DNA from: Chitinophaga pinensis
Lineage (GTDB): Bacteria; Bacteroidota; Bacteroidia; NS11-12g; UBA955
Length of the DNA: 64,000 nt
NCBI GenBank assembly: GCA_945877575.1
Contig: CAMDUE010000001.1
Location: 1-64,000 of the forward strand
Direction of reading: 5' to 3'
In this document: piece after piece, positions 8,166-16,648 of the stretch
Position numbering within the stretch: position 1 is the stretch's first letter
Layout of the letters: every line of letters starts with the position of its first letter
Position numbers and translations under genes: made by a program
The notes under the pieces: model-generated
Databases searched by the model: none
Seen by the model: only the letters and a program-made list of their open reading frames with translations
What the model was told of the DNA's origin: nothing

Positions 8166-11100
8166 ATGAATATAGGTAAATTACTTTTTTCAAAAGTTCT
8201 ATTTCTTTTCGCTTTTTTACAATTTCATTCCTTGAATGCGCAAACAACCCGTTATGTTTATACATATTCGGAATTTAACACCGCTATTAGCAACTCATCT
8301 AGTTCGGTAGTAGATGTTATTGAGCTTATGGCTGATATTTTTGTTCCTTCATCGGTTACAAGTCCAACTGCGGCTTCTGCATTTAACATCGGAAAAAGCA
8401 TAAAGATCAAAGGAAACGGAAAAACCATTTCAGTGGCTCAACCTGGAATGTGGTCCAATGGTACTTTAAATTCTTCGCCTTCCAAATATCGAGTTTTCCG
8501 ATTTACGGGTACTAATGTGACCGTAACACTTGAAAATATGACCATCATCGGTGGAAACCTAGAAAATAACCGAGGACCAGGAGGTGCAATTGAGAATTTT
8601 GTGACATTGGTTATGAACAATGTACATATTACTCGATCTCGTGCTTCCTCAGGAACTAGTTTCCCTTCAAATCCCGGCCATGGAGGAGCATTATTCAACG
8701 ATGCGAATGGAAAAGTATTTGCAACCGACTGTCAGTTCACTTTCAATACCGCTACTTATGGTGGAGCTATAGTGAATAACGGGAATATGTTCCTAGATCG
8801 TTGTCGTGTGGTGAATAATCGCTCAGATGCCTCTGGTGGTGGAGGAGGAGGAATTGAAAATCATAAGAACTTGTATATCAACAACTCCACGTTCAGAAAT
8901 AATACAACTACAGACCAAGGTGCAGCTATTCATAATTACACCGCTAATAGTTCTTCTCAAGCTTATTTATATACAATGAATTCCACATTTTCGGGTAACG
9001 TCGCCAATAGTTCCAAGTTTGGTGCGGCCATATCCAGTGTGGGTACTTTTTCGCAGTTTGTAAATTGTGTTTTCGCCTACAACTATGCTAGAACATCAGG
9101 ATCAGAATCTAATCCAACCGCTTTTACTTTAGAAGACTTTTCACAATCGGGCTCAGGTTCAACTTCACACATTCTAATCAATTGTGTACATCACTCTAGT
9201 TCGAACAATATTAATACCAGCTCCTCATCTGGGAATATACTCTACACGGGTAATGCTACAGGTTCGAATGACAGCATCTTTGCTGGAGGCGTAAATGAGT
9301 GGATTCTCAATGTAAATTGGAGTCCTATAGGAACAGCCTATATTTATAGACCCCTTGAAATTACAACTGCTAAAATTCAAAGTTATGTTTATTCCGCAAT
9401 CAGAGTGGGAAGCTTCCTAAATAAGACGGCAAACAAAGGTATTGTTACCGGATTTACTTTCGGTTCTGGTACTCCTTCTTTTGGTTATTACAATACCAGT
9501 ACATCTAGCTGGGTCAATGTTCTTGGAACAGCAGCTTCAACTAACGTAGTTACCAAAGATCAAGCCTTAAATACAAGAAGTTCTACTGCTCCTACACGCG
9601 GAAATATGGAAGTTGAATATCCTCCAATTTACAGCTATCAAGCTCAAAGATCAGATAGCGGATATGTCAGCGGTGCGAATCCTTGCGGTGTTGCCTATAT
9701 TTCGGGTGGAACATACACCATTAGAGCTTATCCCAATACTAACTATGAATTCACCCACTGGTGGGATGTTTCTGGCGATTCTATTCTTTCCACTTCAAAT
9801 CCTTTGATTTTTACACTGAATCGCAATTTAATTGTTAGGCCGTTTTTTAAGTCAACTGCTATTTATTCTGTAAGTTATGACGGTAACGATGAAACTGCTG
9901 GTTCTGCACCGAGCTTTCAAACATTTACTTCAGGCGGATCTGTTACCCTTGCTGGTGCTGGATCCACATTGATACGTGATGAATATTATTTTAATGGGTG
10001 GAATACTGAACCTACTGGACAAGGCACTGATTATGCAGTTGGGGCGTCTTATTCATCATCATCCAACATCACTTTATATGCTAAATGGGAACCTTATATC
10101 AAATACTACCCACGCGCTGCCAATGCATCTTCTTTAAATAGTGTTTCAAGTTGGAGACCCTTCCCTGATGAATCTGGATCAGCACCTACTAATTTCGCAG
10201 CTGGTAAAATCTTCATTTTGGATAATGCAGCGGGTACATCTTCATTCACATCTGGTGGCGACTGGAGTGTAGACGCAGCTCTTCAAATTCCCAAAGGGAA
10301 AACCTTGAATTTAACTGCAAGTTCAACCTTAACTATGTCTGGCGATATGGCTAATGAAGGAACAATTGTTGGCGGAACTTCTTCATTGTTGAAATTCGAT
10401 GGAACCCTTAAACAATATCTGGGTGGTGATAATCAATTAGCAAATCTTGAAATCGATAACAGTGCCGGGGTTAAAGTATTAAGTAACTTTAACGACATTA
10501 TATATTACTGGCAGTATTTTAAAAATTGGCATACCGATATTAAAGAAAGTTTGACATTAACTTCCGGACAATTAGAAGTTGAAAGCAGATGGAGCAGTGA
10601 TCCTTATATCGCAGCACTTAGAATCAAAAGCACTAGCACTGGAACGGCTATTGTAAAAACTGTAAATTCAGGAGCTTCTGCTACAGGTACTATCGGTGTT
10701 GAACGTTATGTACCTGCTAGAAGAGCGTTTAGATTGATTTCTTCTCCAGTCAATTCAATTTATACGATATTCCAAAATTTACAAGAAAATAAAATCGCAT
10801 CAAATTTTGGAACCCACATCACAGGAAGTACATCTACAAATACTGGATTTGATGCTACTTTGACAAGCAACCCATCCATGTTTACCTATTCTAATACTTC
10901 TCAAACTTGGAGTGCAATAACTAACACCCTTGATAATACACTCAGTTCTGGTGTTCCTTACCGATTAATGATACGTGGAGATAGAACCATCAGCTTGGCT
11001 ACAAATACACCAACTCCAACCAATACCACTCTAAGAGCACAAGGTACTCTAGTAACAGGTTCGATATCTGTTACCAATCTCAATCAAACTACTGATGGAT

Positions 11101-12101
11101 TCAGTCTTGTAGGAAACCCTTACATGGCTCCCGTAAACATGCAAACCATCTTGAGTAACTCAACCAACTTGAATCAAACGTATTACTACATTTGGGATCC
11201 TACCATGTCAACCCGCGGTGCGTATGTAACTGTAGATGTTACCAACAATACTTCAACTACAGGTTCAAATGCCAATCGTTTCCTTCAGCCATGGCAAGCG
11301 TGCTTTGTTAAAACTTCGAGCAACGGTAGTGCATCTCTTACTTTCACTGAAGCGAGCAAAGGTACCAGTTTGACATCTACTTGGAGAATGACCCCTCCTT
11401 TGTCAACTTTGAATATCCAGTTATGGCAAACTGATACATTTAATATATTAAATACCAAGCCCTTAGATGGAGTAATTGTGAGATTTGATCCAAGCTTCAA
11501 TACTGCCTATGACGCATTCGATGCAACAAAACCTACCAATTTAGACGAAAACTTCGCGTTGATTAATAATGGTAACAAAGTAAGTATTGACTCTCGTAAT
11601 TTACCTGCTCTCACAGATACCATTCCATTTGAGTTTATTCAAATCAGAGATAAAAATTATACTTTAGAATTTGAATTCACCGAGGCTCTTGGACAAAATG
11701 TTTATCTGTTAGATAAAAAATTAGGACTTGATTATCCTTTAGAATCAACCGGTAAAACAACTTACAATTTTGTAGTAGATAATCCACTGAACCAAATAGA
11801 AAAAGATCGTTTTGCTTTGATTTTCCAATCTGCTGCTTCCTCTACGAACAAACTCACACGAAATTTATTCTCAATTAAGGCTACAGACAATTCACAGTCA
11901 AATGCCCTTTTAGATTTCGGGGGAAGTTTTAACGGATCAGCAAAAGTGATGGTTATCAACTCAATAGGACAGGTAATGTTCGAAAAGACCTCAAATACAA
12001 ATACCATGCAACTTGATTTGGATGGTCAAGCTCCAGGTGTTTATTACATCAAAGTAGTGTCAGGCAATCACTGCCAAACCACTACTTGGATCATTAAATA
12101 A
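8166..12101 (+). CDS. Large T9SS-secreted beta-helix / InlB-repeat protein (paralogue 2)
   Basis: A 1311-residue paralogue of the divergent gene at 4205-7945. The shared beginning after the signal peptide (QTTRYVYTYSEFNTAISNSS against QTTRYVSTYSELTTAVTNSS) is clear by eye. Signal peptide 1-26 ends LNAQ. Beta-helix-like N-x-x-F repeats with GGGGGG turns lie near 100-300. An InlB-type repeat lies at about 567-643 (VSYDGND ... YYFNGWNT ... TLYAKW). The last about 75 residues (ending GVYYIKVVSGNHCQTTTWIIK) are a T9SS type A sorting domain. The C-terminal domain differs more from paralogue 1 than the middle does. Its final eight coding bases overlap the converging cvfB gene. Confidence 0.9.
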   Translation: MNIGKLLFSKVLFLFAFLQFHSLNAQTTRYVYTYSEFNTAISNSSSSVVDVIELMADIFVPSSVTSPTAASAFNIGKSIKIKGNGKTISVAQPGMWSNGTLNSSPSKYRVFRFTGTNVTVTLENMTIIGGNLENNRGPGGAIENFVTLVMNNVHITRSRASSGTSFPSNPGHGGALFNDANGKVFATDCQFTFNTATYGGAIVNNGNMFLDRCRVVNNRSDASGGGGGGIENHKNLYINNSTFRNNTTTDQGAAIHNYTANSSSQAYLYTMNSTFSGNVANSSKFGAAISSVGTFSQFVNCVFAYNYARTSGSESNPTAFTLEDFSQSGSGSTSHILINCVHHSSSNNINTSSSSGNILYTGNATGSNDSIFAGGVNEWILNVNWSPIGTAYIYRPLEITTAKIQSYVYSAIRVGSFLNKTANKGIVTGFTFGSGTPSFGYYNTSTSSWVNVLGTAASTNVVTKDQALNTRSSTAPTRGNMEVEYPPIYSYQAQRSDSGYVSGANPCGVAYISGGTYTIRAYPNTNYEFTHWWDVSGDSILSTSNPLIFTLNRNLIVRPFFKSTAIYSVSYDGNDETAGSAPSFQTFTSGGSVTLAGAGSTLIRDEYYFNGWNTEPTGQGTDYAVGASYSSSSNITLYAKWEPYIKYYPRAANASSLNSVSSWRPFPDESGSAPTNFAAGKIFILDNAAGTSSFTSGGDWSVDAALQIPKGKTLNLTASSTLTMSGDMANEGTIVGGTSSLLKFDGTLKQYLGGDNQLANLEIDNSAGVKVLSNFNDIIYYWQYFKNWHTDIKESLTLTSGQLEVESRWSSDPYIAALRIKSTSTGTAIVKTVNSGASATGTIGVERYVPARRAFRLISSPVNSIYTIFQNLQENKIASNFGTHITGSTSTNTGFDATLTSNPSMFTYSNTSQTWSAITNTLDNTLSSGVPYRLMIRGDRTISLATNTPTPTNTTLRAQGTLVTGSISVTNLNQTTDGFSLVGNPYMAPVNMQTILSNSTNLNQTYYYIWDPTMSTRGAYVTVDVTNNTSTTGSNANRFLQPWQACFVKTSSNGSASLTFTEASKGTSLTSTWRMTPPLSTLNIQLWQTDTFNILNTKPLDGVIVRFDPSFNTAYDAFDATKPTNLDENFALINNGNKVSIDSRNLPALTDTIPFEFIQIRDKNYTLEFEFTEALGQNVYLLDKKLGLDYPLESTGKTTYNFVVDNPLNQIEKDRFALIFQSAASSTNKLTRNLFSIKATDNSQSNALLDFGGSFNGSAKVMVINSIGQVMFEKTSNTNTMQLDLDGQAPGVYYIKVVSGNHCQTTTWIIK

Positions 12102-12924
12102 GATGCAACCCAGTCTCGGAAATGCGAACTTTCCGAGACTTGTATAAGCCTCCAACGGCTTCTTTAAAGGCTTTTTTACTCATATTTAACTCCGTTTGAA
12201 TTTGCTCAGACGGAGTTTTGTCATGATAGGGTAGAAAGCCGCCAGCAGCCTTCAATCTATCAAGTAATTCCTCACTGGTTGATCTCATTTTACCACGACC
12301 CGGCAGGGTCAACGAAACATCCACCAAACCGCCATCACGAATCATTCTTACAAACCCTTCGGTTTCTTCCCCAATACTTAATCTAGAAAACGCCTCGTTT
12401 TTGTATACTATTCCTTGATACTTTTGATCAATGACTACTTTAAATCCCACCTCGTTTTCATCAAAGCACAGAATTCTAACTTTTTGACCTTTATTCAATT
12501 CCACATTTTCTCTATCCAACCACTTGGTAACTCTCGCCGAACCCACCAAGCGATCCGTAAGCGAATCCAAAAACATAAAAATCACCGCTTTTTCACCCTC
12601 TTGCAGCCGCTCGTGCATCTCTTTATAAGGGACAAACAAGTGTTTTTCAAGTCCCATATCCATAAATGCACCCAATCTGGTAGATGAAACAACTTCCAAA
12701 TATCCGAATCCATACAACGAAACCATAGGCTCAATGGTAGTCGCCACAGGCCGTTCTTTTCCGTCAAGGTAAATAAATACCTCGAGTTCTTGTCCTTTAA
12801 AAGCCCTTTCTGGGCAATATTTATTGGGAAGTAAAACTTCGTTTTCTAACGCATCAATCAAATACCATCCGTTATCCGTTTGCCTGTTTAATTTTAATGT
12901 ACTCTTTCGTCCGATGCGAATCAT
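12094..12924 (-). CDS. cvfB: CvfB-type S1 RNA-binding protein
   Basis: A 276-residue protein beginning MIRIGRKSTLKLNRQTDNGW. It has the CvfB (YitL) plan: two or three S1-like OB folds (GYLEVVSSTRLGAFMDMGLEKHLFVPYKEM; KVVIDQKYQGIVYKNEAF) and a C-terminal winged helix (GGFLPYHDKTPSEQIQTELNMSKKAF). The family binds RNA and affects virulence gene expression in Firmicutes; the exact role here is unknown. The frame stays open upstream to 13074, but that extension translates a heptamer repeat (LWTMDYG over and over), so the ATG at 12924 is chosen. It also sits four bases after a TATCTTTG -7 element. Confidence 0.88.
   Translation of the reverse strand: MIRIGRKSTLKLNRQTDNGWYLIDALENEVLLPNKYCPERAFKGQELEVFIYLDGKERPVATTIEPMVSLYGFGYLEVVSSTRLGAFMDMGLEKHLFVPYKEMHERLQEGEKAVIFMFLDSLTDRLVGSARVTKWLDRENVELNKGQKVRILCFDENEVGFKVVIDQKYQGIVYKNEAFSRLSIGEETEGFVRMIRDGGLVDVSLTLPGRGKMRSTSEELLDRLKAAGGFLPYHDKTPSEQIQTELNMSKKAFKEAVGGLYKSRKVRISETGLHLI
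12112..12140. terminator. Hairpin inside the 3' end of cvfB, possible terminator for the converging gene
   Basis: A perfect 11-base inverted repeat (AGTCTCGGAAA / TTTCCGAGACT) with a 7-base loop lies just past the stop of the T9SS gene and within the last codons of cvfB. A T-run is absent, so it may act as an mRNA-stabilising stem or a weak terminator for the forward gene. Confidence 0.45.
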
Positions 12925-12928
12925 TCCG

Positions 12929-12936
12929 CAAAGATA
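12929..12936 (-). promoter_or_regulatory. -7 promoter element of cvfB
   Basis: The reverse strand reads TATCTTTG, matching TAnnTTTG, and ends four bases before the cvfB ATG at 12924. The heptamer array starts seven bases upstream and occupies the place where a -33 box would be; no TTTG is seen there. Confidence 0.5.
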
Positions 12937-12943
12937 GGTTAAA

Positions 12944-13088
<145 letters not shown>

Positions 13089-13090
<2 letters not shown>

Positions 13091-13805
13091 ACCGAATTAA
13101 ATCTACGGAGATTCCCAAAAGCAATTGAAGTGAGGTCATAGAGATATTTCTCGTGTAGGTTGAAATATCTCCGGTTGAGTAATATGAGGCGACATTTGTA
13201 AACTCGTAACTAGAAGACGTGTAATTACAATCAGCATTTAAATTGATTTTTTTTGATAATGGTGTTCTGAAATTACCGCCAATGGAAAATCCCGGTGATG
13301 TTGCATAAGCAGCAGGTTGTACGTACCACAAATTACTTGAACCATACAAAAACCCTTCTTCCTCCGGAAGTTTACCAATAGTAGCACCTCCCATCAATCT
13401 GAATGTTAAATAGGATTTATCATTAACGGGATAAACATAATTTATTCCTATCATGTATGAAGATCGTACATAGATTCCTCCATAAATATTCGCGTCATAA
13501 AGTCCATTAATGTTTCTCCGAAGTTCGTTTCCATATTCATAAGATTTGAATGAATTTGTTTGGCTATTTACATTAAAACTTGCTCCGAGATTTCCGTTTT
13601 TGAATTTATAATCTACATTGAAAGCTGTAGATAATCCGGTTCCTGCAAAACCTGCATTTTCGGTATTGAAACTAGCACTTCTAAAACTCCCCATGGCTGA
13701 ACTTGTACCAATTCCATATGAAATGTTTAATTTGGGAGTTTGGCTAAATAATTGGGTAACTGAAATTGCCAAAACAACTATAAATGATGCTAACGCTTTG
13801 TACAT
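13089..13805 (-). CDS. Outer-membrane beta-barrel-like protein
   Basis: A 238-residue protein starting MYKALASFIVVLAISVTQLF with a signal peptide ending FSQ. The rest alternates short aromatic-rich strands and Gly/Asn turns (LGASFNVNSQTNSFKSYEYG; YLTFRLMGGATIGKLP; SIGGNFRTPLSKKINLNADC) and ends in a strand (LQLLLGISVDLIR), as expected of a small outer-membrane barrel. No specific family is recognised. The ATG at 13805 is preferred over the frame's upstream extension, which lacks signal-peptide logic and covers AT-rich intergenic DNA. A TTTATTTG element (one mismatch to TAnnTTTG) ends four bases before this ATG. The TAG stop belongs to the edge of heptamer array A. Confidence 0.75.
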
Positions 13806-13893
13806 TAGACAAATAAAAATTCTTTTTTCAATGCAATAAAATAGGATTGGTAGAATGAATAAACTTTTTAGTAAATTCACGAAACTAACATTT

Positions 13894-14373
13894 ATGAATT
13901 CCCACACTTTTAACGGCTCTATCAGCTGGACAGGCAACCTCGGAACAGGTACCAGCGCATACGACCAATACGGACGTAACTTTGACGTCAATACCCCGAA
14001 TAAATTTCCGATTTTGGGATCAGCCGGTTCGGCCTTCCGTGGTGATGATCAAAGAAGCAATCCCGAAGACTTATTCATGAATGCACTTTCCTCCTGTCAC
14101 ATGCTTTGGTATTTTCACCTATGTGCAGATCGCGGAATAGTGGTAACAGATTATTCCGATAACTTCCATGGAACGCTGGAAATAGGAGAGAACGGCATCG
14201 GTAGGATGACGCAAGTTATCCTTAACCCTCATGTCAAAATCAACCGCGCTTCCTCTGTAGACAACGCTCTTGAAATAGCCGAACAACTCCACTCCGAAGC
14301 CCACAAGTTTTGTTTTATAGCAAATTCAGTAAATACGGAGATTGTCTGCCAGCCTCAAATTGAATTCTGTTGA
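13894..14373 (+). CDS. OsmC family peroxiredoxin-like protein
   Basis: A 159-residue protein beginning MNSHTFNGSISWTGNLGTG. It has the OsmC/Ohr fold pattern: an N-terminal strand-rich part with GNLGTGTSAYDQYGRNFDV, the helix with the first conserved cysteine (NALSSCHMLWYFHLC), and a C-terminal QLHSEAHKFCFIANSVNTEI segment. OsmC proteins reduce organic hydroperoxides with paired cysteines; here C78-like and downstream cysteines are present, but which pair acts is not certain. An upstream in-frame ATG at 13855 would add 13 residues unlike the family, so 13894 is chosen. The TGA stop directly abuts heptamer array B. Confidence 0.85.
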   Translation: MNSHTFNGSISWTGNLGTGTSAYDQYGRNFDVNTPNKFPILGSAGSAFRGDDQRSNPEDLFMNALSSCHMLWYFHLCADRGIVVTDYSDNFHGTLEIGENGIGRMTQVILNPHVKINRASSVDNALEIAEQLHSEAHKFCFIANSVNTEIVCQPQIEFC

Positions 14374-14513
14374 GCGGGTAGCGGGTATCGGGTACCGGGT
14401 AGCGGGTACAAGGTAGCGGGTAGTGGGTAGTGAGAAACTATGGACCCCGGACTACGGACCACGGACCACAGACTACAGACTACGGACCTCGGACTTCGGA
14501 CTACGGACTATAG
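14374..14513. repeat. Heptamer array B (20 units)
   Basis: 140 bases that read as exactly 20 heptamers without indels, filling the whole gap between two converging genes. The left block has units of the GCGGGTA type (GCGGGTA, TCGGGTA, CCGGGTA, CAAGGTA, GTGGGTA), and the right block units of the ACTACGG type (ACTACGG, ACCACGG, ACCACAG, ACTACAG, ACTTCGG). The first base follows the TGA stop of the OsmC gene. The last unit, ACTATAG, holds the stop codon of the DUF2130 gene (CTA at 14508-14510), in phase with the CTA of the other units. GTAG in the left block is complementary to CTAC in the right block. Confidence 0.9.
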
Positions 14514-15701
14514 ACCAAATTTCTCTTTCATCGTCGGATTGTTATGCGTCAACTTTTTGATCGTCAACTCCTCAGCTTTGTTGTTCGCCAACCTTAAATT
14601 ATCCTCCGATGATATCAATGCTTCCTTCGTTTTCTGCAAATGGGTTATGGTTTTATCAATCTCTTCAATCGCTGTTCTGAACTTGCGGCTCGCCAAATCG
14701 TAGTTGCGCGCAAATCCCTCCTTGAACGAATTCATCTTCGATTCAAAGTTCGTGATGTCAATATTTTGGCTCTGCATCAATGCCAATTCCGATTTGTATT
14801 TCAGCGTGTTCAACGCCGCATTCCGCAATAACGTGATGATGGGTATGAAAAACTGCGGACGTACCACGTACATCTTCGGATATTTGTAAGAAACGTCAAC
14901 AATTCCGGTGTTGTAATACTCGTTATCGACTTCCAACATCGATACCAACACCGCGTATTCGCACTTCTTTTCGGTCCGGTCTTTGTCGAGCTCTTTGAAG
15001 AAGTCTTCGTTCTTTTTCTTGGTAGCCGTGCCGTCGTTCTCGTTCTTCATTTCAAACATGATCGAAATGATTTCAGTTCCCGCATCGTCAAATTCCTTGA
15101 AAATAAAATCGCCCTTGCTTCCGCTCTTCGCGTCGTTGTCTTTTTCGAAATAAGCCCTGGGGAAGGCCGTAGCCCTCAATTTATTGAATTCTACCTCGCA
15201 ATGCTGCTCCAACGATTCGCCCAACATCTTAGTCGACATTTTTAGTTTAATGTCTTTCCGCATCTCAATTTCCTCGTCTTTAATGCGAATAATCTCGTCT
15301 TTGGTTTTAAGTTCTTGTTGGAATCGCTCTTTCAAGTTGCTTTCAGCCAGTTTTTTTTCCATCTCTTTGGATTGTAATTGGTTAGCCAACTCATTCCGCT
15401 CGTCAATTACTTTTTGGACCGCCTTGTTGACACTCAGTTCTTTTTCGAGCTCCGCCAATTCCAACTTCTTCTTCATTTCCGCCAACTCATTATCTTTGGT
15501 TTGGATGTGCTTTTGCAGCGCCGCTTTCAAGTTCGATTCTGACAACTTTAAGGCCGTTTCTTTCTCTCTTTCGGCTAAATCCATTCGAGTTTTCAACTCG
15601 TTTTCAAATTGTTGATCTCTAACTTGCTTCAAAATAGCTGCGAATCCAGCTTCATCCACCTTAAAAGCGGTCTTGCAATTGGGACAAATAATATCGTTCA
15701 T
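14508..15701 (-). CDS. DUF2130 family protein, coiled coil plus nuclease-like domain
   Basis: A 397-residue protein starting [20 protein letters not shown], with one CPNC pair at residues 6-9. Residues about 25-150 are a charged coiled coil. The globular C-terminal half contains [12 protein letters not shown] followed by [13 protein letters not shown], a D ... E-x-K arrangement like that of PD-(D/E)XK nucleases; DUF2130 is the family I recognise, and its nuclease link is an inference from these residues. The coding end runs into heptamer array B: the last two residues (GL) and the TAG stop are encoded by repeat-like sequence. The ATG follows a T-rich stretch without a clear Shine-Dalgarno. 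It is probably cytoplasmic. Confidence 0.85.
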   Translation of the reverse strand: MNDIICPNCKTAFKVDEAGFAAILKQVRDQQFENELKTRMDLAEREKETALKLSESNLKAALQKHIQTKDNELAEMKKKLELAELEKELSVNKAVQKVIDERNELANQLQSKEMEKKLAESNLKERFQQELKTKDEIIRIKDEEIEMRKDIKLKMSTKMLGESLEQHCEVEFNKLRATAFPRAYFEKDNDAKSGSKGDFIFKEFDDAGTEIISIMFEMKNENDGTATKKKNEDFFKELDKDRTEKKCEYAVLVSMLEVDNEYYNTGIVDVSYKYPKMYVVRPQFFIPIITLLRNAALNTLKYKSELALMQSQNIDITNFESKMNSFKEGFARNYDLASRKFRTAIEEIDKTITHLQKTKEALISSEDNLRLANNKAEELTIKKLTHNNPTMKEKFGL

Positions 15702-15718
15702 AAAAAAGAAGGCTAAAA

Positions 15719-15970
15719 TTAATGCTTGAACTGCGAATATACCTCATCCATTTTCTCAGCCAATTGATAATCTTTTTCAGTGACCACATTTCCTGCATCG
15801 TGTGTAGTCAAAGTCACCATCACTCGATTATAAACATTGCTCCACTCAGGGTGGTGATTGATTTCTCCAATAAAAATGCTGCACTCAACCATAAAATCTA
15901 TCGCTCTATCGAAGGATTCAAATACAAATTCCTTCTGCAGCTTTTTCTGGTCGTTGGTCCAATTATTCAT
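15719..15970 (-). CDS. phhB: 4a-hydroxytetrahydrobiopterin dehydratase (PCD/DCoH)
   Basis: An 83-residue protein with the pterin-carbinolamine dehydratase core: [28 protein letters not shown], in which the two adjacent histidines and HP-x-W are the catalytic signature, followed by [22 protein letters not shown]. It dehydrates the 4a-carbinolamine formed by aromatic amino acid hydroxylases so that tetrahydrobiopterin can be recycled. It is somewhat shorter than the family's usual 95-110 residues because the N-terminus begins at [21 protein letters not shown] (imperfect -7) ends four bases before the ATG. The next gene downstream is 17 bases away. Confidence 0.88.
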   Translation of the reverse strand: MNNWTNDQKKLQKEFVFESFDRAIDFMVECSIFIGEINHHPEWSNVYNRVMVTLTTHDAGNVVTEKDYQLAEKMDEVYSQFKH

Positions 15971-16020
15971 GGTTACAATATAGAGACGATTCTCTAGAAT
16001 GAATATTATTATCTAAAAAT

Positions 16021-16116
16021 ATACCATAAAGGGTATAAAATAGCAATTTAAAATAAAATTATACCTTATAGGGTGTAAATTATCAAAATTTACTATATTT
16101 GTACCTCAAAGGGTAT
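16021..16116. promoter_or_regulatory. Three evenly spaced operators upstream of hipBST
   Basis: Three copies of an inverted repeat of the form TACC-N6-GGTA occur at 16021-16036 (ATACCATAAAGGGTAT), 16061-16076 (ATACCTTATAGGGTGT) and 16101-16116 (GTACCTCAAAGGGTAT). Their starts are exactly 40 bases apart, close to four helical turns. The third covers the predicted transcription start just after the -7 element. HipB proteins are known to bind such palindromes (TATCC-N8-GGATA in E. coli) and repress their own operon, so these are probably HipB sites. Confidence 0.8.
16094..16101 (+). promoter_or_regulatory. -7 promoter element of hipBST
   Basis: TATATTTG matches TAnnTTTG. It lies 18 bases before the ATG of hipB, between the second and third operator, overlapping the first base of the third. 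Binding at that operator would block initiation. Confidence 0.7.
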
Positions 16117-16119
16117 AAA

Positions 16120-16329
16120 ATGGAATTAAAAAACTTTGTTAAAGCCAAAAGAAAAGCAGTTAATCTCACTCAACCTGAATTAGCACTAAAAGCAGGAGTG
16201 GGGCTTCGATTTTTAAGAGAATTGGAACAGGGTAAAGACAGTTTGAGAATTGATAAAGTAAATCAGGTTTTAAAGTTGTTTGGTTATCAAGTTGGAGCCG
16301 TACCCGAAATAAAAGAAAATGAATTATGA
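16120..16329 (+). CDS. hipB: HipB-type antitoxin, XRE helix-turn-helix repressor
   Basis: A 69-residue protein starting MELKNFVKAKRKAVNLTQPE. The segment KAKRKAVNLTQPELALKAGVGLRFLRELEQGK is an XRE/Cro-type helix-turn-helix, as in HipB, and the tail (LRIDKVNQVLKLFGYQVGAV) matches the family's Y20-type extension. It is expected to bind DNA at the three upstream operators and, with HipS, to restrain HipT. The ATG at 16120 is chosen over an in-frame ATG at 16099, which would overlap the -7 element. Its stop overlaps the ATG of hipS (ATGA), so the three genes form one operon. Confidence 0.9.
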   Translation: MELKNFVKAKRKAVNLTQPELALKAGVGLRFLRELEQGKDSLRIDKVNQVLKLFGYQVGAVPEIKENEL

Positions 16330-16646
16330 GAAAAGCGATGATTAAAATTCAGGAAAAAACAGCCGGAATCCTTTGGGAAGACGATCAAGGATATCATTTT
16401 CATTACAACATAGATTATCTTCAACTTCCAAATGTAAAACCCGTAAGTTTGACCTTGCCTCTAAGCGAAAAAGCGTATCAATCGCTCGTGTTATTTCCTT
16501 TTTTCGATGGATTAATTCCTGAAGGATGGCTCCTAGAAATCGCTGAAAAAAACTGGAAGTTAAATCCTCGGGATCGCATGGGATTATTATTGGCTTGCTG
16601 TAAAGATTGTATTGGTGTAATAAGTGTTGAGGAAATTATTGATTAA
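16326..16646 (+). CDS. hipS: HipS-type subunit (HipA N-terminal domain protein)
   Basis: A 106-residue protein matching the N-subdomain 1 of HipA, here as a separate gene: TAGILWEDDQGYHFHYNIDY and PVSLTLPLSEKAY, followed by LFPFFDGLIPEGWLLEIAEK and NPRDRMGLLLACCKDCIG. In the described tripartite HipBST system (E. coli O127) this small protein, HipS, is the actual antitoxin of the kinase HipT, while HipB binds DNA. The order B-S-T, the overlap with hipB and the two-base gap to the kinase gene fit that system. Function as antitoxin is inferred from that precedent. Confidence 0.87.
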   Translation: MRKAMIKIQEKTAGILWEDDQGYHFHYNIDYLQLPNVKPVSLTLPLSEKAYQSLVLFPFFDGLIPEGWLLEIAEKNWKLNPRDRMGLLLACCKDCIGVISVEEIID

Positions 16647-16648
16647 AT

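Noticed and set aside
13806-13991. Longer version of the barrel protein gene starting at 13991
   Set aside because: The extra 62 residues precede a good signal peptide and cover the OsmC gene region on the other strand.
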